From positions 1 through 64,000 of the forward strand of contig JAZNGZ010000055.1 of assembly GCA_045576735.1 (NCBI GenBank): a DNA stretch of 64,000 bases, given 5' to 3'. The stretch's first letter is position 1, and each line of letters opens with the position of its first letter. The translations under genes were made by a program, and so were the position numbers. This DNA comes from RGIG4079 sp045576735. GTDB taxonomy: Bacteria > Bacteroidota > Bacteroidia > Bacteroidales > Muribaculaceae. Of this stretch, positions 50,379-59,352 are shown one piece after another. The notes beneath the pieces are model-generated. The model worked only from the letters and a program-made list of their open reading frames with translations, did not search any database and had not been told where the DNA came from.

Positions 50379-52586
50379 TTAATCAATCGAATAGAGCAAC
50401 GCATCGACTATCAATGGCATCAATGTTATATCAACACCAATTTTAACGAGATAAACTTCGTCAGCCTTCAATGATTCAATTAGATTATCAACATCAAAGC
50501 CTTCGCTTCCTAAACTTTTCTTATAAGATTCAATCGCTTTTGATATATCACCTTGAGCCAATGCCAAATGTCCCATATTAATAAAATCTTCCGCATTAGG
50601 ATTGTCATTCAATACTCGATGATAATACCCACTACTTTGTTCATAATCACCCGATAGCAATAAACACCACGCCAACGGACGCCATGCACGAGTCGACTTT
50701 TCATCTAAAAACTCTACTTTATAGTAGTTCTTTATCGCCTCTTTATACTCTCCTAATTCAAGATAACAATGCCCTATATTCATCGTTACCGCAAGATCAT
50801 CACCTTTTATGCTTGCTACTCTTTCATAATATCTCAATGCCTTTTGTGGATTATTTAGCGACTTATAACATGCTGCAATGCGACGCAAAGTCCACACACT
50901 GTCGGCATTCAACAACTCAGCATGTTCATAGTTATTCAACGCGTTTTTAATATCACCTAATTGATGATAACAATAACCTATTTTTTGAAATATCTGAGCT
51001 GTAGGTGGTATCTTTTCAGAAACAGACATAAACACATCGAGTGCTTCATTATAATATTTACGTTTAAAATAAAACTCCGCCACAAGCGTCAATGTATCAA
51101 CATCGTCCAATTCTTCTGTCAACAAATTAACATTCACCAAATTTACCGGCTCTGCAAAGGGGTCATAAAACTCACCTTTGCGACGGAACAATTTAAAAAA
51201 ACGATATAAATCTTGCAAATATTTATTAATCAAATTTTTACGTTGATTGGGCTGCGTTAATGCCGACATTGCCATACCCGCATCACCCAAGGCTTCTCGT
51301 TGTTGTTCAAATTGTGACAACATCAGTTGTCTCTGATGTTGCGGAATTGACCCCAATGATAATAGAAATGAGTACTTATCGCTATTACACAAAAATGGAG
51401 CATGGTCAATTATATCTCCAATAACAGACACGTCGCTACCAAGTGTTTGTTTCACCAATGAATGTTCTATTGAAAATGGCAAAAACCAATTGGCAATATC
51501 AGAAAAGAATGGAAAAGATTTTAAGTGAGAAAAAGTACTCATAAACACATCACTTCCTTCCTCTTGCAATTGACTCAACTCTTTTATCTTATCAGTAATA
51601 CCCGAATTTTGAAGCATCTCCTCCCACTCAGGATTTTCTTCAATCGACGACATATCTATCATTGCCGTTGAATCATTGAGTTTCTTATATATATCGGGAC
51701 GAAGCTTCATCATTTCAGGGATTAATTCATCATGCATTTTGCGGCTTATACGCTCTGTGTCACGAGTTCGAACAAACTCCAAATACGCAGTTTTTACATC
51801 ACTACTCCAAGTTTTAAGTTCTTTAACCGAAGCTAATTGATTCAACAATTTTACGTCAACAATGCGCTTGTCATACATATACATTGACAATAATATTGCT
51901 ACAAGAGCCCTTACTGAGACCTCTTGTGAGGGGTTTTGATAGGCCGTCAATAATAAGTTCAATCGTCGAGGATCATAATATTCTAACATTCCTAACAACA
52001 ATGCCGACACAACTAATTGTTGAAAATGCTGAGAATATTTATCGGAAAGTAATATATCCCTTAGAACTTCTTCATCATTGTTTTTTAAAGGAAAAGTTAT
52101 CCATATTCTATTAAAAATCCTGCGTTCAAGAGCCTCTCTTTCTTCTAAAGCGGTCTGTGATTGCTGATTTTTTCCTTCCGAAATAATCATATTGTATATC
52201 GACAAATCGTCATCAAGTTTAGCATAGTCACTTAGCATAGACTCCAAGGATACACTTTGGCGCATCTTCTCAGTACGCAAAGAATTAAAATACAACGACG
52301 ACTCTTCTTGAGCCAATCGTTGACGCACTACCCTATCTAATATGAGGTGCATATCATTCACTATATTGTCATATAAAGACGAACGGGATGGATCGTCGGC
52401 TCCTTGTTTTGCATATGTAAGCATCAACTTATATGCCTCTTCCAACCTATTAATTTCATCAGTAATCTCCCATGCCATTGCTCCCTCTGACATATGCTTT
52501 AATTCTACAAATGCATCACGTAATCTTTTTTGAGAGATAAATTCTTCAATTCTACTCTTTTGATTTAATATTTTGTTATTTTTCAT
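50379..52586 (-). CDS. Large TPR-repeat protein
   Basis: A 735-residue, mostly helical protein without a signal peptide. Residues about 1-470 show HEAT- or armadillo-like irregular helices. From about 480 to 680 run TPR units (LVAEFYFKRKYYNEALDVFMSV, IGYCYHQLGDIKNALNNYEHAELLN, IAACYKSLNNPQKALRYYERVAS, IGHCYLELGEYKEAIKNYYKVEFL). No catalytic domain is seen; a scaffold role is likely but the partner is unknown. Its start is 13 nt after the stop of the 52600 membrane-protein gene. Confidence 0.8.
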   Translation of the reverse strand: MKNNKILNQKSRIEEFISQKRLRDAFVELKHMSEGAMAWEITDEINRLEEAYKLMLTYAKQGADDPSRSSLYDNIVNDMHLILDRVVRQRLAQEESSLYFNSLRTEKMRQSVSLESMLSDYAKLDDDLSIYNMIISEGKNQQSQTALEEREALERRIFNRIWITFPLKNNDEEVLRDILLSDKYSQHFQQLVVSALLLGMLEYYDPRRLNLLLTAYQNPSQEVSVRALVAILLSMYMYDKRIVDVKLLNQLASVKELKTWSSDVKTAYLEFVRTRDTERISRKMHDELIPEMMKLRPDIYKKLNDSTAMIDMSSIEENPEWEEMLQNSGITDKIKELSQLQEEGSDVFMSTFSHLKSFPFFSDIANWFLPFSIEHSLVKQTLGSDVSVIGDIIDHAPFLCNSDKYSFLLSLGSIPQHQRQLMLSQFEQQREALGDAGMAMSALTQPNQRKNLINKYLQDLYRFFKLFRRKGEFYDPFAEPVNLVNVNLLTEELDDVDTLTLVAEFYFKRKYYNEALDVFMSVSEKIPPTAQIFQKIGYCYHQLGDIKNALNNYEHAELLNADSVWTLRRIAACYKSLNNPQKALRYYERVASIKGDDLAVTMNIGHCYLELGEYKEAIKNYYKVEFLDEKSTRAWRPLAWCLLLSGDYEQSSGYYHRVLNDNPNAEDFINMGHLALAQGDISKAIESYKKSLGSEGFDVDNLIESLKADEVYLVKIGVDITLMPLIVDALLYSID

Positions 52587-52599
52587 CTTTATCTACGAT

Positions 52600-53127
52600 T
52601 TACTTATCATTGTAACACAAAACATGTGCCAAAAATTCATCTTTATTCCCTTTCACCATTTCAAATGGAATCGAGATAAATCTATATCGTCCACCTTTAA
52701 GAAAAATCCTTACACTTTTACCCAAATTTTCAGCTCTTTTTACCTCCTCATTATTTATATATAAAGGCTGCGGATATATTACTTTCTCATTATCTTCCTT
52801 GTTTAATTTATCTGTAATGGGGGCAAACTCAACCATAATCCCCGACTCATCAAATTTTAACGACTTAGACAGCACTGCAATTCTAGCCTCTTCAGTTGTT
52901 ATAATGCTAAAATAAGCCAACATCAACACCATGGGAAGAAGGATAAACAACAACATCAATGCTACATATACAAAGGCGAAATTTATAGTCATGGCAAGTA
53001 TAATACAACTACAAATTAACAATATCGGCATCCAAATAAAGCGCATAAGCATCATCAACATCACCGACCTTGCATATGCATTTGCTTTCACCGAATAAAC
53101 TTCTGTTTCAAACAAAAATTTTCCCAT
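52600..53127 (-). CDS. Membrane protein of unknown function
   Basis: A 175-residue protein with two predicted helices (about 22-45 and 48-75). A soluble C-terminal half follows, ending GRYRFISIPFEMVKGNKDEFLAHVL, which somewhat resembles the C-terminal part of YcxB-like proteins. I do not recognise a firm family. The ATG at 53127 is preferred to a GTG at 53133, which lies inside the promoter box. Even so, only five bases separate box and ATG. Confidence 0.7.
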   Translation of the reverse strand: MGKFLFETEVYSVKANAYARSVMLMMLMRFIWMPILLICSCIILAMTINFAFVYVALMLLFILLPMVLMLAYFSIITTEEARIAVLSKSLKFDESGIMVEFAPITDKLNKEDNEKVIYPQPLYINNEEVKRAENLGKSVRIFLKGGRYRFISIPFEMVKGNKDEFLAHVLCYNDK

Positions 53128-53132
53128 ATCCA

Positions 53133-53140
53133 CAAATATA
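53133..53140 (-). promoter_or_regulatory. -7 box of the 52600-53127 gene
   Basis: The minus strand reads TATATTTG, an exact -7 match, five bases before the ATG at 53127. Confidence 0.6.
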
Positions 53141-53188
53141 CAACATTATACTATTATTTAATGCACATTTCACATAATTTATACTAAA

Positions 53189-53216
53189 AAGGTTGTAGGC
53201 TAATCCCCACAACCTT
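53189..53216 (-). terminator. Terminator after the choloylglycine-hydrolase-family gene
   Basis: AAGGTTGT pairs with ACAACCTT, with a further GG/CC inside. The minus strand continues TTTTAGTATAAATTAT. Confidence 0.75.
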
Positions 53217-53238
53217 CTTAGAATTGATTGATAAACGA

Positions 53239-54303
53239 CTATAATTTGAAATTTTCAGGAACATGAAACATTGGCTTAAACGGCTTGGATTTCACCATTA
53301 TACTATTCATTTCGCCAACAAGTGTCTTAGTATTATTTATTAAATCTAATTTAAGAACAGATGCGCCCTTTCTCAAATCACATTTCGACAAATCAACCCA
53401 TATAATAGCCGGGCTAAGGGTTGACTCAAAATAGTACACTTTATCCTTTTGATCCGACACTGAGCGCCATTGAGTCGAAGATATTTCAGGTTGGTCGGGC
53501 GTAGATATACCCATCGGAACTGAACAATTATTAATTATTCCAAAGACCCCGGCAAGAGCCATTTGATGTGAAAGTTTTTTTGGCAATGCTTTCACATAAA
53601 ACGAAGCCCTCACAAACCGATCAGAACTCTTATTTGTCCCCGGAAGCATTTTTAAGCCTCCTATTTCACTCCAATACTCATTTATCGCCAATTGTTTGTC
53701 GTAGGTGGGTGCATTTGTCATGACTTGAAATTCCGCTCCTTCATGAATAGAAATTACCCCATTTATATACTCAATTATTGCACTATTTCCTGATGCATCT
53801 GAAATTGCCATATGTAACGTCGTTGCATTCCCTCCCGGCATCGATGGCGCATTAATTTGAAATTTATCCTTTGACAACTCCGCTACAGCTTCACTTGTAG
53901 TCGCAAAATTATCCAAAACATATTGCGCCCATACCGAAGTTGACATATATGGACGAGTATCATTAGGCAACGAATAAACAGTACCTGGCAAATAAAGCAA
54001 ATTACACACCAATCCCTTTTCATTCATTCCTTCATTTACTCCAACATCATAACCAACCGACACTACACTTCCATACTTAGAGATCCATTTAATAGTATTA
54101 CTTTCATCATACCCCTCACGTTCCATTCCTCTAGGCATTACATAAAGGTTTGTACCTATAGGCTCTTTCCAATCAAGTGTACGCCCGGTAACTATTTCAT
54201 TATTATCACCCACGTACACTACTCGTGTGCATGCTTCTGCATCATCTGATGACAACAACAGCCCCACCGTCATTGCAATAAAAATTTTAGCCACTAATTT
54301 CAT
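53239..54303 (-). CDS. Choloylglycine hydrolase family enzyme (C59; bile-salt hydrolase / penicillin V acylase type)
   Basis: A 354-residue Ntn-hydrolase of family C59. A signal peptide ends right before Cys25 (SSDDAEA|CTRVVYVG), so cleavage exposes the N-terminal nucleophile. The other conserved residues are present: Asp in TGRTLDWKE, Asn in MNEKGLVCNLLYLP, Asn in FQVMTNAPTYDKQLAINEYW, and Arg in SSDRFVRASFYVKAL. In gut Bacteroidales such periplasmic enzymes hydrolyse glycine- or taurine-conjugated bile salts or related amides; substrate cannot be assigned from motifs. It is monocistronic with a strong terminator. Confidence 0.88.
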   Translation of the reverse strand: MKLVAKIFIAMTVGLLLSSDDAEACTRVVYVGDNNEIVTGRTLDWKEPIGTNLYVMPRGMEREGYDESNTIKWISKYGSVVSVGYDVGVNEGMNEKGLVCNLLYLPGTVYSLPNDTRPYMSTSVWAQYVLDNFATTSEAVAELSKDKFQINAPSMPGGNATTLHMAISDASGNSAIIEYINGVISIHEGAEFQVMTNAPTYDKQLAINEYWSEIGGLKMLPGTNKSSDRFVRASFYVKALPKKLSHQMALAGVFGIINNCSVPMGISTPDQPEISSTQWRSVSDQKDKVYYFESTLSPAIIWVDLSKCDLRKGASVLKLDLINNTKTLVGEMNSIMVKSKPFKPMFHVPENFKL

Positions 54304-54370
54304 AATAAATCATTTTTATAGATTAACAAACGTAAAACACGTTAATATCAGAATAAGTTCAAACAAAAAA

Positions 54371-54400
54371 GGCGGTGAGTCATTTTACTGATTCACCGCC
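54371..54400 (-). terminator. Terminator after the ECF sigma gene
   Basis: GGCGGTGA pairs perfectly with TCACCGCC, with an extra partial inner stem. The minus strand continues TTTTTTGTTT. Confidence 0.88.
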
Positions 54401-54471
54401 AAATCTCAATCACATCCTTCTATTACACTATAATATCAAGATTTAAAAGATAAGTTCAAACAAAATCACAA

Positions 54472-54975
54472 TTATCTATAATCTTTCAACATTGATTGTA
54501 ATTTTTTTCTAGCAAAAAATATTCGACTCTTAACCGTGCCTAATGGCAAATTCATTTCCTCGGCTATTTCATTATATTTATAACCTGCCACATGCATGGA
54601 AAACGGAATTCGATAATCATCGGGAAACGAATTAATAACATCAGTAATCTCCCTTGCTGCATATGCCCCTTCGGGAGTCTCAAACCCTGAATCTTGCGAA
54701 AGATTTAAATGATATAAATCCTCTGTTTGATCAATAATTGTTGATGACCTCACAATTTTACGATAGTTGTTAATAAAGATATTACGCATAATCGTAAAAA
54801 CCCACCCTTTAAAATTGACATTGTCAACATACTTGTCTTCGTTGTTTAGAGCTTTTAAGGTTGTGTCTTGAAGCAAATCATAAGCATCATCCCTGTTCGA
54901 TGTCAAGATATAAGCAAAATTCAATAAATTATTTTGCAACGACATCAACTTTGATTGAAATTTTTTTGAACTCAT
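54472..54975 (-). CDS. ECF-type RNA polymerase sigma factor
   Basis: A 167-residue sigma-70 factor with regions 2 and 4 only. Region 2 (about 10-75) holds LLNFAYILTSNRDDAYDLLQDTTLKAL and FKGWVFTIMRNIFINNYRK. Region 4 (about 110-165) ends YKYNEIAEEMNLPLGTVKSRIFFARKKLQSML. No anti-sigma gene is adjacent. The ATG at 54975 is used because a -7 box at 55006-55013 lies downstream of the longer TTG start. The promoter recognised by this factor cannot be read from the window. Confidence 0.9.
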   Translation of the reverse strand: MSSKKFQSKLMSLQNNLLNFAYILTSNRDDAYDLLQDTTLKALNNEDKYVDNVNFKGWVFTIMRNIFINNYRKIVRSSTIIDQTEDLYHLNLSQDSGFETPEGAYAAREITDVINSFPDDYRIPFSMHVAGYKYNEIAEEMNLPLGTVKSRIFFARKKLQSMLKDYR

Positions 54976-55005
54976 ACTTTTTAATTTTAAATATATTTCC
55001 CATTG

Positions 55006-55013
55006 CAAATATA
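55006..55013 (-). promoter_or_regulatory. -7 box of the ECF sigma gene
   Basis: The minus strand reads TATATTTG, matching TAnnTTTG, 30 nt before the ATG at 54975. Confidence 0.55.
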
Positions 55014-55245
55014 CAAAAAATTTTAATTGCAAAATATTTTATGCGTTATTTTTTGTTAAATGACCTTATTTTATTTTTTACAAATTTGTATTATTCTATT
55101 TTTCAATATATTACAAAAATAATAAATTATCACATTATTGTTACACGTGTGTGATTTTAATGTTTCATCACAATTATTAAATAGTAATTTTTAACTTAGA
55201 ATAGATTTTCACACAAATCTTAGCATCTCTACTCCAGTATTTCTA

Positions 55246-55276
55246 TTGCACAATGAACAAAAAGTTAGTATCTTTG
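55246..55276 (+). promoter_or_regulatory. Promoter of the dCMP deaminase operon
   Basis: TTG (55246-55248) and TATCTTTG (55269-55276) with 20 nt between. The leader before the ATG at 55294 is about 15 nt. Confidence 0.65.
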
Positions 55277-55293
55277 CACATTAATATATAAAA

Positions 55294-55731
55294 ATGGAAA
55301 CTACTGACAAAAACAAACAAGAAATACTTGACAAACGCTATTTAAGAATGGCCTCGATATGGGCTGAAAATTCATATTGCCAACGTCGCAAAGTAGGTGC
55401 AATAATAGTCAAAGATCAAATGATTATTTCGGACGGATACAACGGGACCCCATCGGGCTTCGAAAATATATGCGAAGATGAAACGGGAACCACTAAGCCT
55501 TACGTTCTTCATGCCGAAGCTAATGCTATTACAAAAGTCGCCCGAAGCAACAATAGCAGCGATAATGCTACACTTTATGTTACAGCTTCTCCATGTGTAG
55601 AATGCGCAAAACTCATTATACAAGCCGGAATCAAACGCGTCGTATTCAATGAGCTATATCGCATAACAGATGGTATAGATTTATTAAAGCGAGCAAATAT
55701 AGAATGTATCCACATTGACACAATTAAATAA
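55294..55731 (+). CDS. Deoxycytidylate (dCMP) deaminase family protein
   Basis: A 145-residue zinc deaminase converting dCMP to dUMP for thymidylate supply. The zinc and catalytic residues are in VLHAEANAITKVA (His, Glu) and ASPCVECAKLIIQAG (two Cys); NGTPSGFENICED near residue 50 is typical of the ComEB/dCMP deaminase branch. Length is standard. It starts the five-gene operon with the S41 protease, 28 nt before the latter's ATG. Confidence 0.9.
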   Translation: METTDKNKQEILDKRYLRMASIWAENSYCQRRKVGAIIVKDQMIISDGYNGTPSGFENICEDETGTTKPYVLHAEANAITKVARSNNSSDNATLYVTASPCVECAKLIIQAGIKRVVFNELYRITDGIDLLKRANIECIHIDTIK

Positions 55732-55759
55732 CCTTTCTCACGGGACCACCACTTTAATT

Positions 55760-57382
55760 ATGCAAAACAAGCCATACTCAAGATTTTATCTTCCATTAAT
55801 AATTGCATTATCAATAATTCTCGGCATATGGATAGGACATGGCAAGATTCTAACCAATTCATCAGTAAATACTCCGGGGAAGCTAGGGGAGGTACTAAAA
55901 CTTATCGACAAAGAATATCTCGACACGGTAAATTTCGATAGCATAATCGAAAAATCTCTCCCCGATATACTTGCACAACTCGACCCTCACTCTACATATA
56001 TTCCAGCAAAAGACCTACAAGCTACAAACGACGAGCTTGAGGGTTCATTCAGTGGAGTAGGTGTATCATTCAACATCATGAATGACACTATCACCATTTT
56101 AGAAGTAATTGCAAATGGTCCATGTGAAAAAATGGGCGTTTTAGCCGGCGACCGCATCATATCGGTTGACGGCGAAAAGGTCGCAGGAATATCTATTACC
56201 AACGAAAAGGTAATGTCACTACTAAAAGGACCAAAGGGCACAAAAGTAACTCTAGGAATAAAACGTAGCAGTTCAGCCCAACCACTCTCCTTTGAGATTA
56301 CTCGCGGAGAGATTCCCGTTAATTCAGTTATAGCCTCATACATTATTGCCCCACATATAGGATTTATCAAAGTTGACAAATTTGGAGGGAAAACGTTCGA
56401 AGAATTTTCCACTGCACTTAGAGAACTAAAAAACAATGGTGCGACCAAATTCATAATCGACCTTCGAGGAAATGGTGGCGGTTACATGAGCGCTGCAACA
56501 CTCATGGCAAATGAATTCCTACCCAAAAACTGTACAATTGTCAACACTATAACTCGACAATCAGAAAGACCAACCATAAGCGATGGTCACGGAGTGTTCC
56601 AAGACTCAGAAATAGTAGTCTTGATTGACGAATACTCAGCCAGTGCTAGCGAAATCTTTGCAGGTGCCATACAAGACCATGACAGAGGATTAATCATGGG
56701 TCGAAGATCATTTGGCAAAGGCCTTATTCAAAATCAATTTGTGCTTAACGACAAAAGTGCGATTAGACTAACTATAGGCCAATACCATACACCCTCGGGG
56801 CGTAGCATTCAAAAAGAATATACTGCCGGAGACAAAAAATACCATACTGATATTTATGACCGTTACAATCATGGAGAGCTATATAATGCCGATAGCATAA
56901 AAATCAATAAGGACTTAGAATATCACACCACAAATGGACGCATCGTATATGGCGGAGGTGGAATTATTCCCGACATTTTTGTCCCAACTGACTCTTCAAA
57001 AATCACCAAATATTACATAAATGTAACCAATGCCGGATTATTCCAAAAATTCGCATTTGACTATAGTGACAAAAACCGAAGCACTCTCAATAGATGCAAA
57101 ACTGCTACTGACGTAATAAAACAACTTCCTTCCGACGATGAGCTACTAATCCAATTTGTTAACTATGCTCAAAGTCAGAAGATTGCACCAAAACAAATTG
57201 AGTACACCACCTCAAAGGATTTAATTCTCACAGCTATTAAAGCATTAATAGCCCGCGACATCATCGGTTCTCAAGCCTATTATGAGATAGCATACAAGAA
57301 CGACAACGCTGTACAAAAAGCTATTTACCATCTAAATAATGGCGATGCAAAAAATCCTATAACGATTAATTTTAAGAAATGA
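55760..57382 (+). CDS. S41-family C-terminal processing protease
   Basis: A 540-residue Ctp/tail-specific protease. An N-terminal membrane helix or signal (about 8-28) precedes a PDZ domain (about 80-165, EGSFSGVGVSFNIMNDTITILEVIANGPCEKMGVLAGDRIISVDG). The S41 core has FIDLRGNGGGYMSAATLMANEFL-type motif (here KFIIDLRGNGGGYMSAA), the nucleophile Ser in IDEYSASASEIFAGAIQDHDRG near residue 305, and Lys in RRSFGKGLIQNQF. It processes envelope proteins. The ATG at 55760 is chosen; an earlier TTG at 55715 lies inside the deaminase gene. Its last 4 nt overlap the next gene (ATGA). Confidence 0.92.
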   Translation: MQNKPYSRFYLPLIIALSIILGIWIGHGKILTNSSVNTPGKLGEVLKLIDKEYLDTVNFDSIIEKSLPDILAQLDPHSTYIPAKDLQATNDELEGSFSGVGVSFNIMNDTITILEVIANGPCEKMGVLAGDRIISVDGEKVAGISITNEKVMSLLKGPKGTKVTLGIKRSSSAQPLSFEITRGEIPVNSVIASYIIAPHIGFIKVDKFGGKTFEEFSTALRELKNNGATKFIIDLRGNGGGYMSAATLMANEFLPKNCTIVNTITRQSERPTISDGHGVFQDSEIVVLIDEYSASASEIFAGAIQDHDRGLIMGRRSFGKGLIQNQFVLNDKSAIRLTIGQYHTPSGRSIQKEYTAGDKKYHTDIYDRYNHGELYNADSIKINKDLEYHTTNGRIVYGGGGIIPDIFVPTDSSKITKYYINVTNAGLFQKFAFDYSDKNRSTLNRCKTATDVIKQLPSDDELLIQFVNYAQSQKIAPKQIEYTTSKDLILTAIKALIARDIIGSQAYYEIAYKNDNAVQKAIYHLNNGDAKNPITINFKK

Positions 57383-57942
57383 CCTCAAAACAAGCACTCC
57401 GAAAGCAAATCAAAGAGCTTAAAACAAATATTAGCTCATCTCAATGCGCAGAAGAAGCTTTAATGGTTAAAAATCTAATCGAAGGATTGCAATGCTTTAT
57501 CAATGCTCAGAATATTCTCACTTACTATTCTTTACCTGATGAATTAGACACTAAATGCCAATTGAATGATTGGCATCAGAATAAAAATATCTTTCTACCT
57601 AAGGTCAACGGCTCAAACCTTGACATTATTCGATACGCTCCTTCACAAATTGAGATTGGTGCATATAATACATTTGAGCCCATTGGACCTACTATTGACC
57701 CCGCAAAAATAGACTTAGCGATAATCCCAGGTGTTGCCTTTGACAAAAACGGCAACAGAATGGGAAGAGGGAAAGGATACTATGATCGTTTTTTGCTCAA
57801 TTGTAATGCAATAAAAATTGGGATTTGCTTTGATTTTCAATTATTCGATACAATTCCTAACGAACCACATGACATAAAAATGGATGCAATCATAACCAAC
57901 AATCATACACTCATTTTCAACTCTCATTCTTCATGGTTATAA
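57379..57942 (+). CDS. 5-formyltetrahydrofolate cyclo-ligase
   Basis: A 187-residue enzyme converting 5-formyl-THF to 5,10-methenyl-THF with ATP. It shows KQALRKQIKELK at the N-terminus. DLAIIPGVAFDKNGNRMGRGKGYYDRFL near residue 115 is the diagnostic ATP- and substrate-binding segment, and KIGICFDFQLFDTIPNEPHDIKMDAIITN follows. Together with the upstream dCMP deaminase it suggests one-carbon and thymidylate supply. It overlaps the S41 gene (ATGA) and the next gene (by 10 nt). Confidence 0.94.
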   Translation: MTSKQALRKQIKELKTNISSSQCAEEALMVKNLIEGLQCFINAQNILTYYSLPDELDTKCQLNDWHQNKNIFLPKVNGSNLDIIRYAPSQIEIGAYNTFEPIGPTIDPAKIDLAIIPGVAFDKNGNRMGRGKGYYDRFLLNCNAIKIGICFDFQLFDTIPNEPHDIKMDAIITNNHTLIFNSHSSWL

Positions 57943-58610
57943 TCTCAGAAAAAAAGACATTAAGCGAAATAATTATCGCCCACCCCGAGACAATTGCTTT
58001 AATCAACCGATTTGGGATTACTCTTGGCACTGGCGACAAAACCATTGAGACTATCTGCAACGAAAAAAATCTTGATATAGATTTTTTTATCGTAATACTT
58101 AACACATACCTCAATGAAGAGTTTTTTCCCGAAAAGATATTGAAATCATTCAACGCTCACACCATCATTAACTATATATCTCAAACATATAGTTATTATA
58201 CACATTATATGTTACCCAATATTGAACGGCACTTCAACCTCTTGATCTCTCATAGTGGCAACAACAATAACCTTGAATTAATGCACCGCTTTTTCATAGA
58301 GTTGAAAGAAGATATTCTAAGAATCATAGAACACGACTCATCATTATGGTTTCCTGCAATAGAATCAATCAACACAAATAATGTACATAGCGACCTAATC
58401 ACGCAACCATTAGATAGTACTATTATTGAAGATAAGATCAACGATCTCAAAAATATGTTTGTCATTCATCTAACAGGGCAATATGAAGTAAACCTATGCC
58501 ATGCTGTTATTCTATCAATAATTGCCCTTGAAAAAGACATCAAACAGAACAACCGCATTCGCAACCGCATCCTCTATTTGATTTGTAACAACATCGCAAA
58601 ACTCAAATGA
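57933..58610 (+). CDS. RIC/ScdA-like (DUF542-hemerythrin fold) protein with lost metal ligands
   Basis: A 225-residue protein. The N-terminal 60 residues (LSEIIIAHPETIALINRFGITLGTGDKTIETICNEKNLD) match the DUF542 module of iron-sulfur-repair proteins, except that the CCGG of ScdA is replaced by LGTGD. The rest is a four-helix hemerythrin-like region (THYMLPNIERHF, ELKEDILRIIEHDSSLWFPAI, LCHAVILSIIALEKDIKQNNRIRNRILYL). The HxxxE and H..EN..LFP ligand positions of RIC appear as I/D and N/R here, so a di-iron site looks unlikely. A sensing or regulatory role with the adjacent LuxR protein is inferred. It overlaps both neighbouring genes. Confidence 0.72.
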   Translation: MVIISEKKTLSEIIIAHPETIALINRFGITLGTGDKTIETICNEKNLDIDFFIVILNTYLNEEFFPEKILKSFNAHTIINYISQTYSYYTHYMLPNIERHFNLLISHSGNNNNLELMHRFFIELKEDILRIIEHDSSLWFPAIESINTNNVHSDLITQPLDSTIIEDKINDLKNMFVIHLTGQYEVNLCHAVILSIIALEKDIKQNNRIRNRILYLICNNIAKLK

Positions 58611-59155
58611 CCATTGAAGCATACATAATAACGCACGACACTGCACAAGCAATAGGTTTACGAGAAATCCTTTTAAATCATTTCAACATACATGCTGAAA
58701 TAAGTTCAGCCATGGAATTGAACAATGCTAACGAATATCCAAATGCAATATTTCTAACCACACCACAATGCTATATTGAAAACCAAGATTTTTTTATATC
58801 TAAACGGAATAAAACTATAATAATACTACAACAAGACTCTGCCGATTTTCTAACAATAAATGTATGCTGCTCCGAAAGTAAAATAACTAGTCAGTTCTCA
58901 TCAATACTATATTCATTAGAAAACTCAAACGACTTCAACGATTCGATATTAAGTCAACGAGAGATAGAAGTGCTACGCCTTATAGCAATGGGACACATCA
59001 ATAAAGAAATAGCCGACAAACTATCTATCAGCATTAACACAGTATTAACCCACCGCAAAAACATTTCCACAAAACTAGGCATTAAAAGCGTATCAGGTCT
59101 AGGCATATATGCTGTAATGAATGGCTACATCTCAGAAAAAGACCTTATGCGATAG
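58607..59155 (+). CDS. LuxR-type transcriptional regulator with atypical receiver-like N-terminus
   Basis: A 182-residue protein. The C-terminal 65 residues are a LuxR/NarL helix-turn-helix (LSQREIEVLRLIAMGHINKEIADKLSISINTVLTHRKNISTKLGI). The N-terminal 110 residues have a receiver-like start (TIEAYIITHDTAQAIGLREILLNHF) but I do not see the phosphoacceptor Asp or the acidic pair, so phosphorylation is doubtful. The gene overlaps the RIC-like gene by 4 nt (ATGA), so the pair is translationally coupled. Bacteroides genomes carry a similar pair, as far as I recall. Confidence 0.85.
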   Translation: MTIEAYIITHDTAQAIGLREILLNHFNIHAEISSAMELNNANEYPNAIFLTTPQCYIENQDFFISKRNKTIIILQQDSADFLTINVCCSESKITSQFSSILYSLENSNDFNDSILSQREIEVLRLIAMGHINKEIADKLSISINTVLTHRKNISTKLGIKSVSGLGIYAVMNGYISEKDLMR

Positions 59156-59254
59156 TTTATGAAACCAAGTTTATCTAGATAAGATTGACATCCAATCAAC
59201 TTTGCTTTATTTCTAACCAAATAACGATTTAACAATCTCATGCAAATAACAATA

Positions 59255-59290
59255 AAATCAGCCACTTAGTCAATTCTAAATGGCTGATTT
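59255..59290. terminator. Bidirectional terminator between the LuxR gene and the TPR gene
   Basis: AAATCAGCCA (59255-59264) pairs perfectly with TGGCTGATTT (59281-59290), followed by further T bases (TTTTATTATC). Confidence 0.85.
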
Positions 59291-59352
59291 TTTTATTATC
59301 CTACAAAAATCGACAACAAAACAAATTTAATACATCAATATAATATTAAATT

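Noticed and set aside
55987..56454. Minus-strand open frame of 155 codons opposite the S41 protease
   Set aside because: No promoter or family features; the opposite strand carries intact PDZ and protease motifs.
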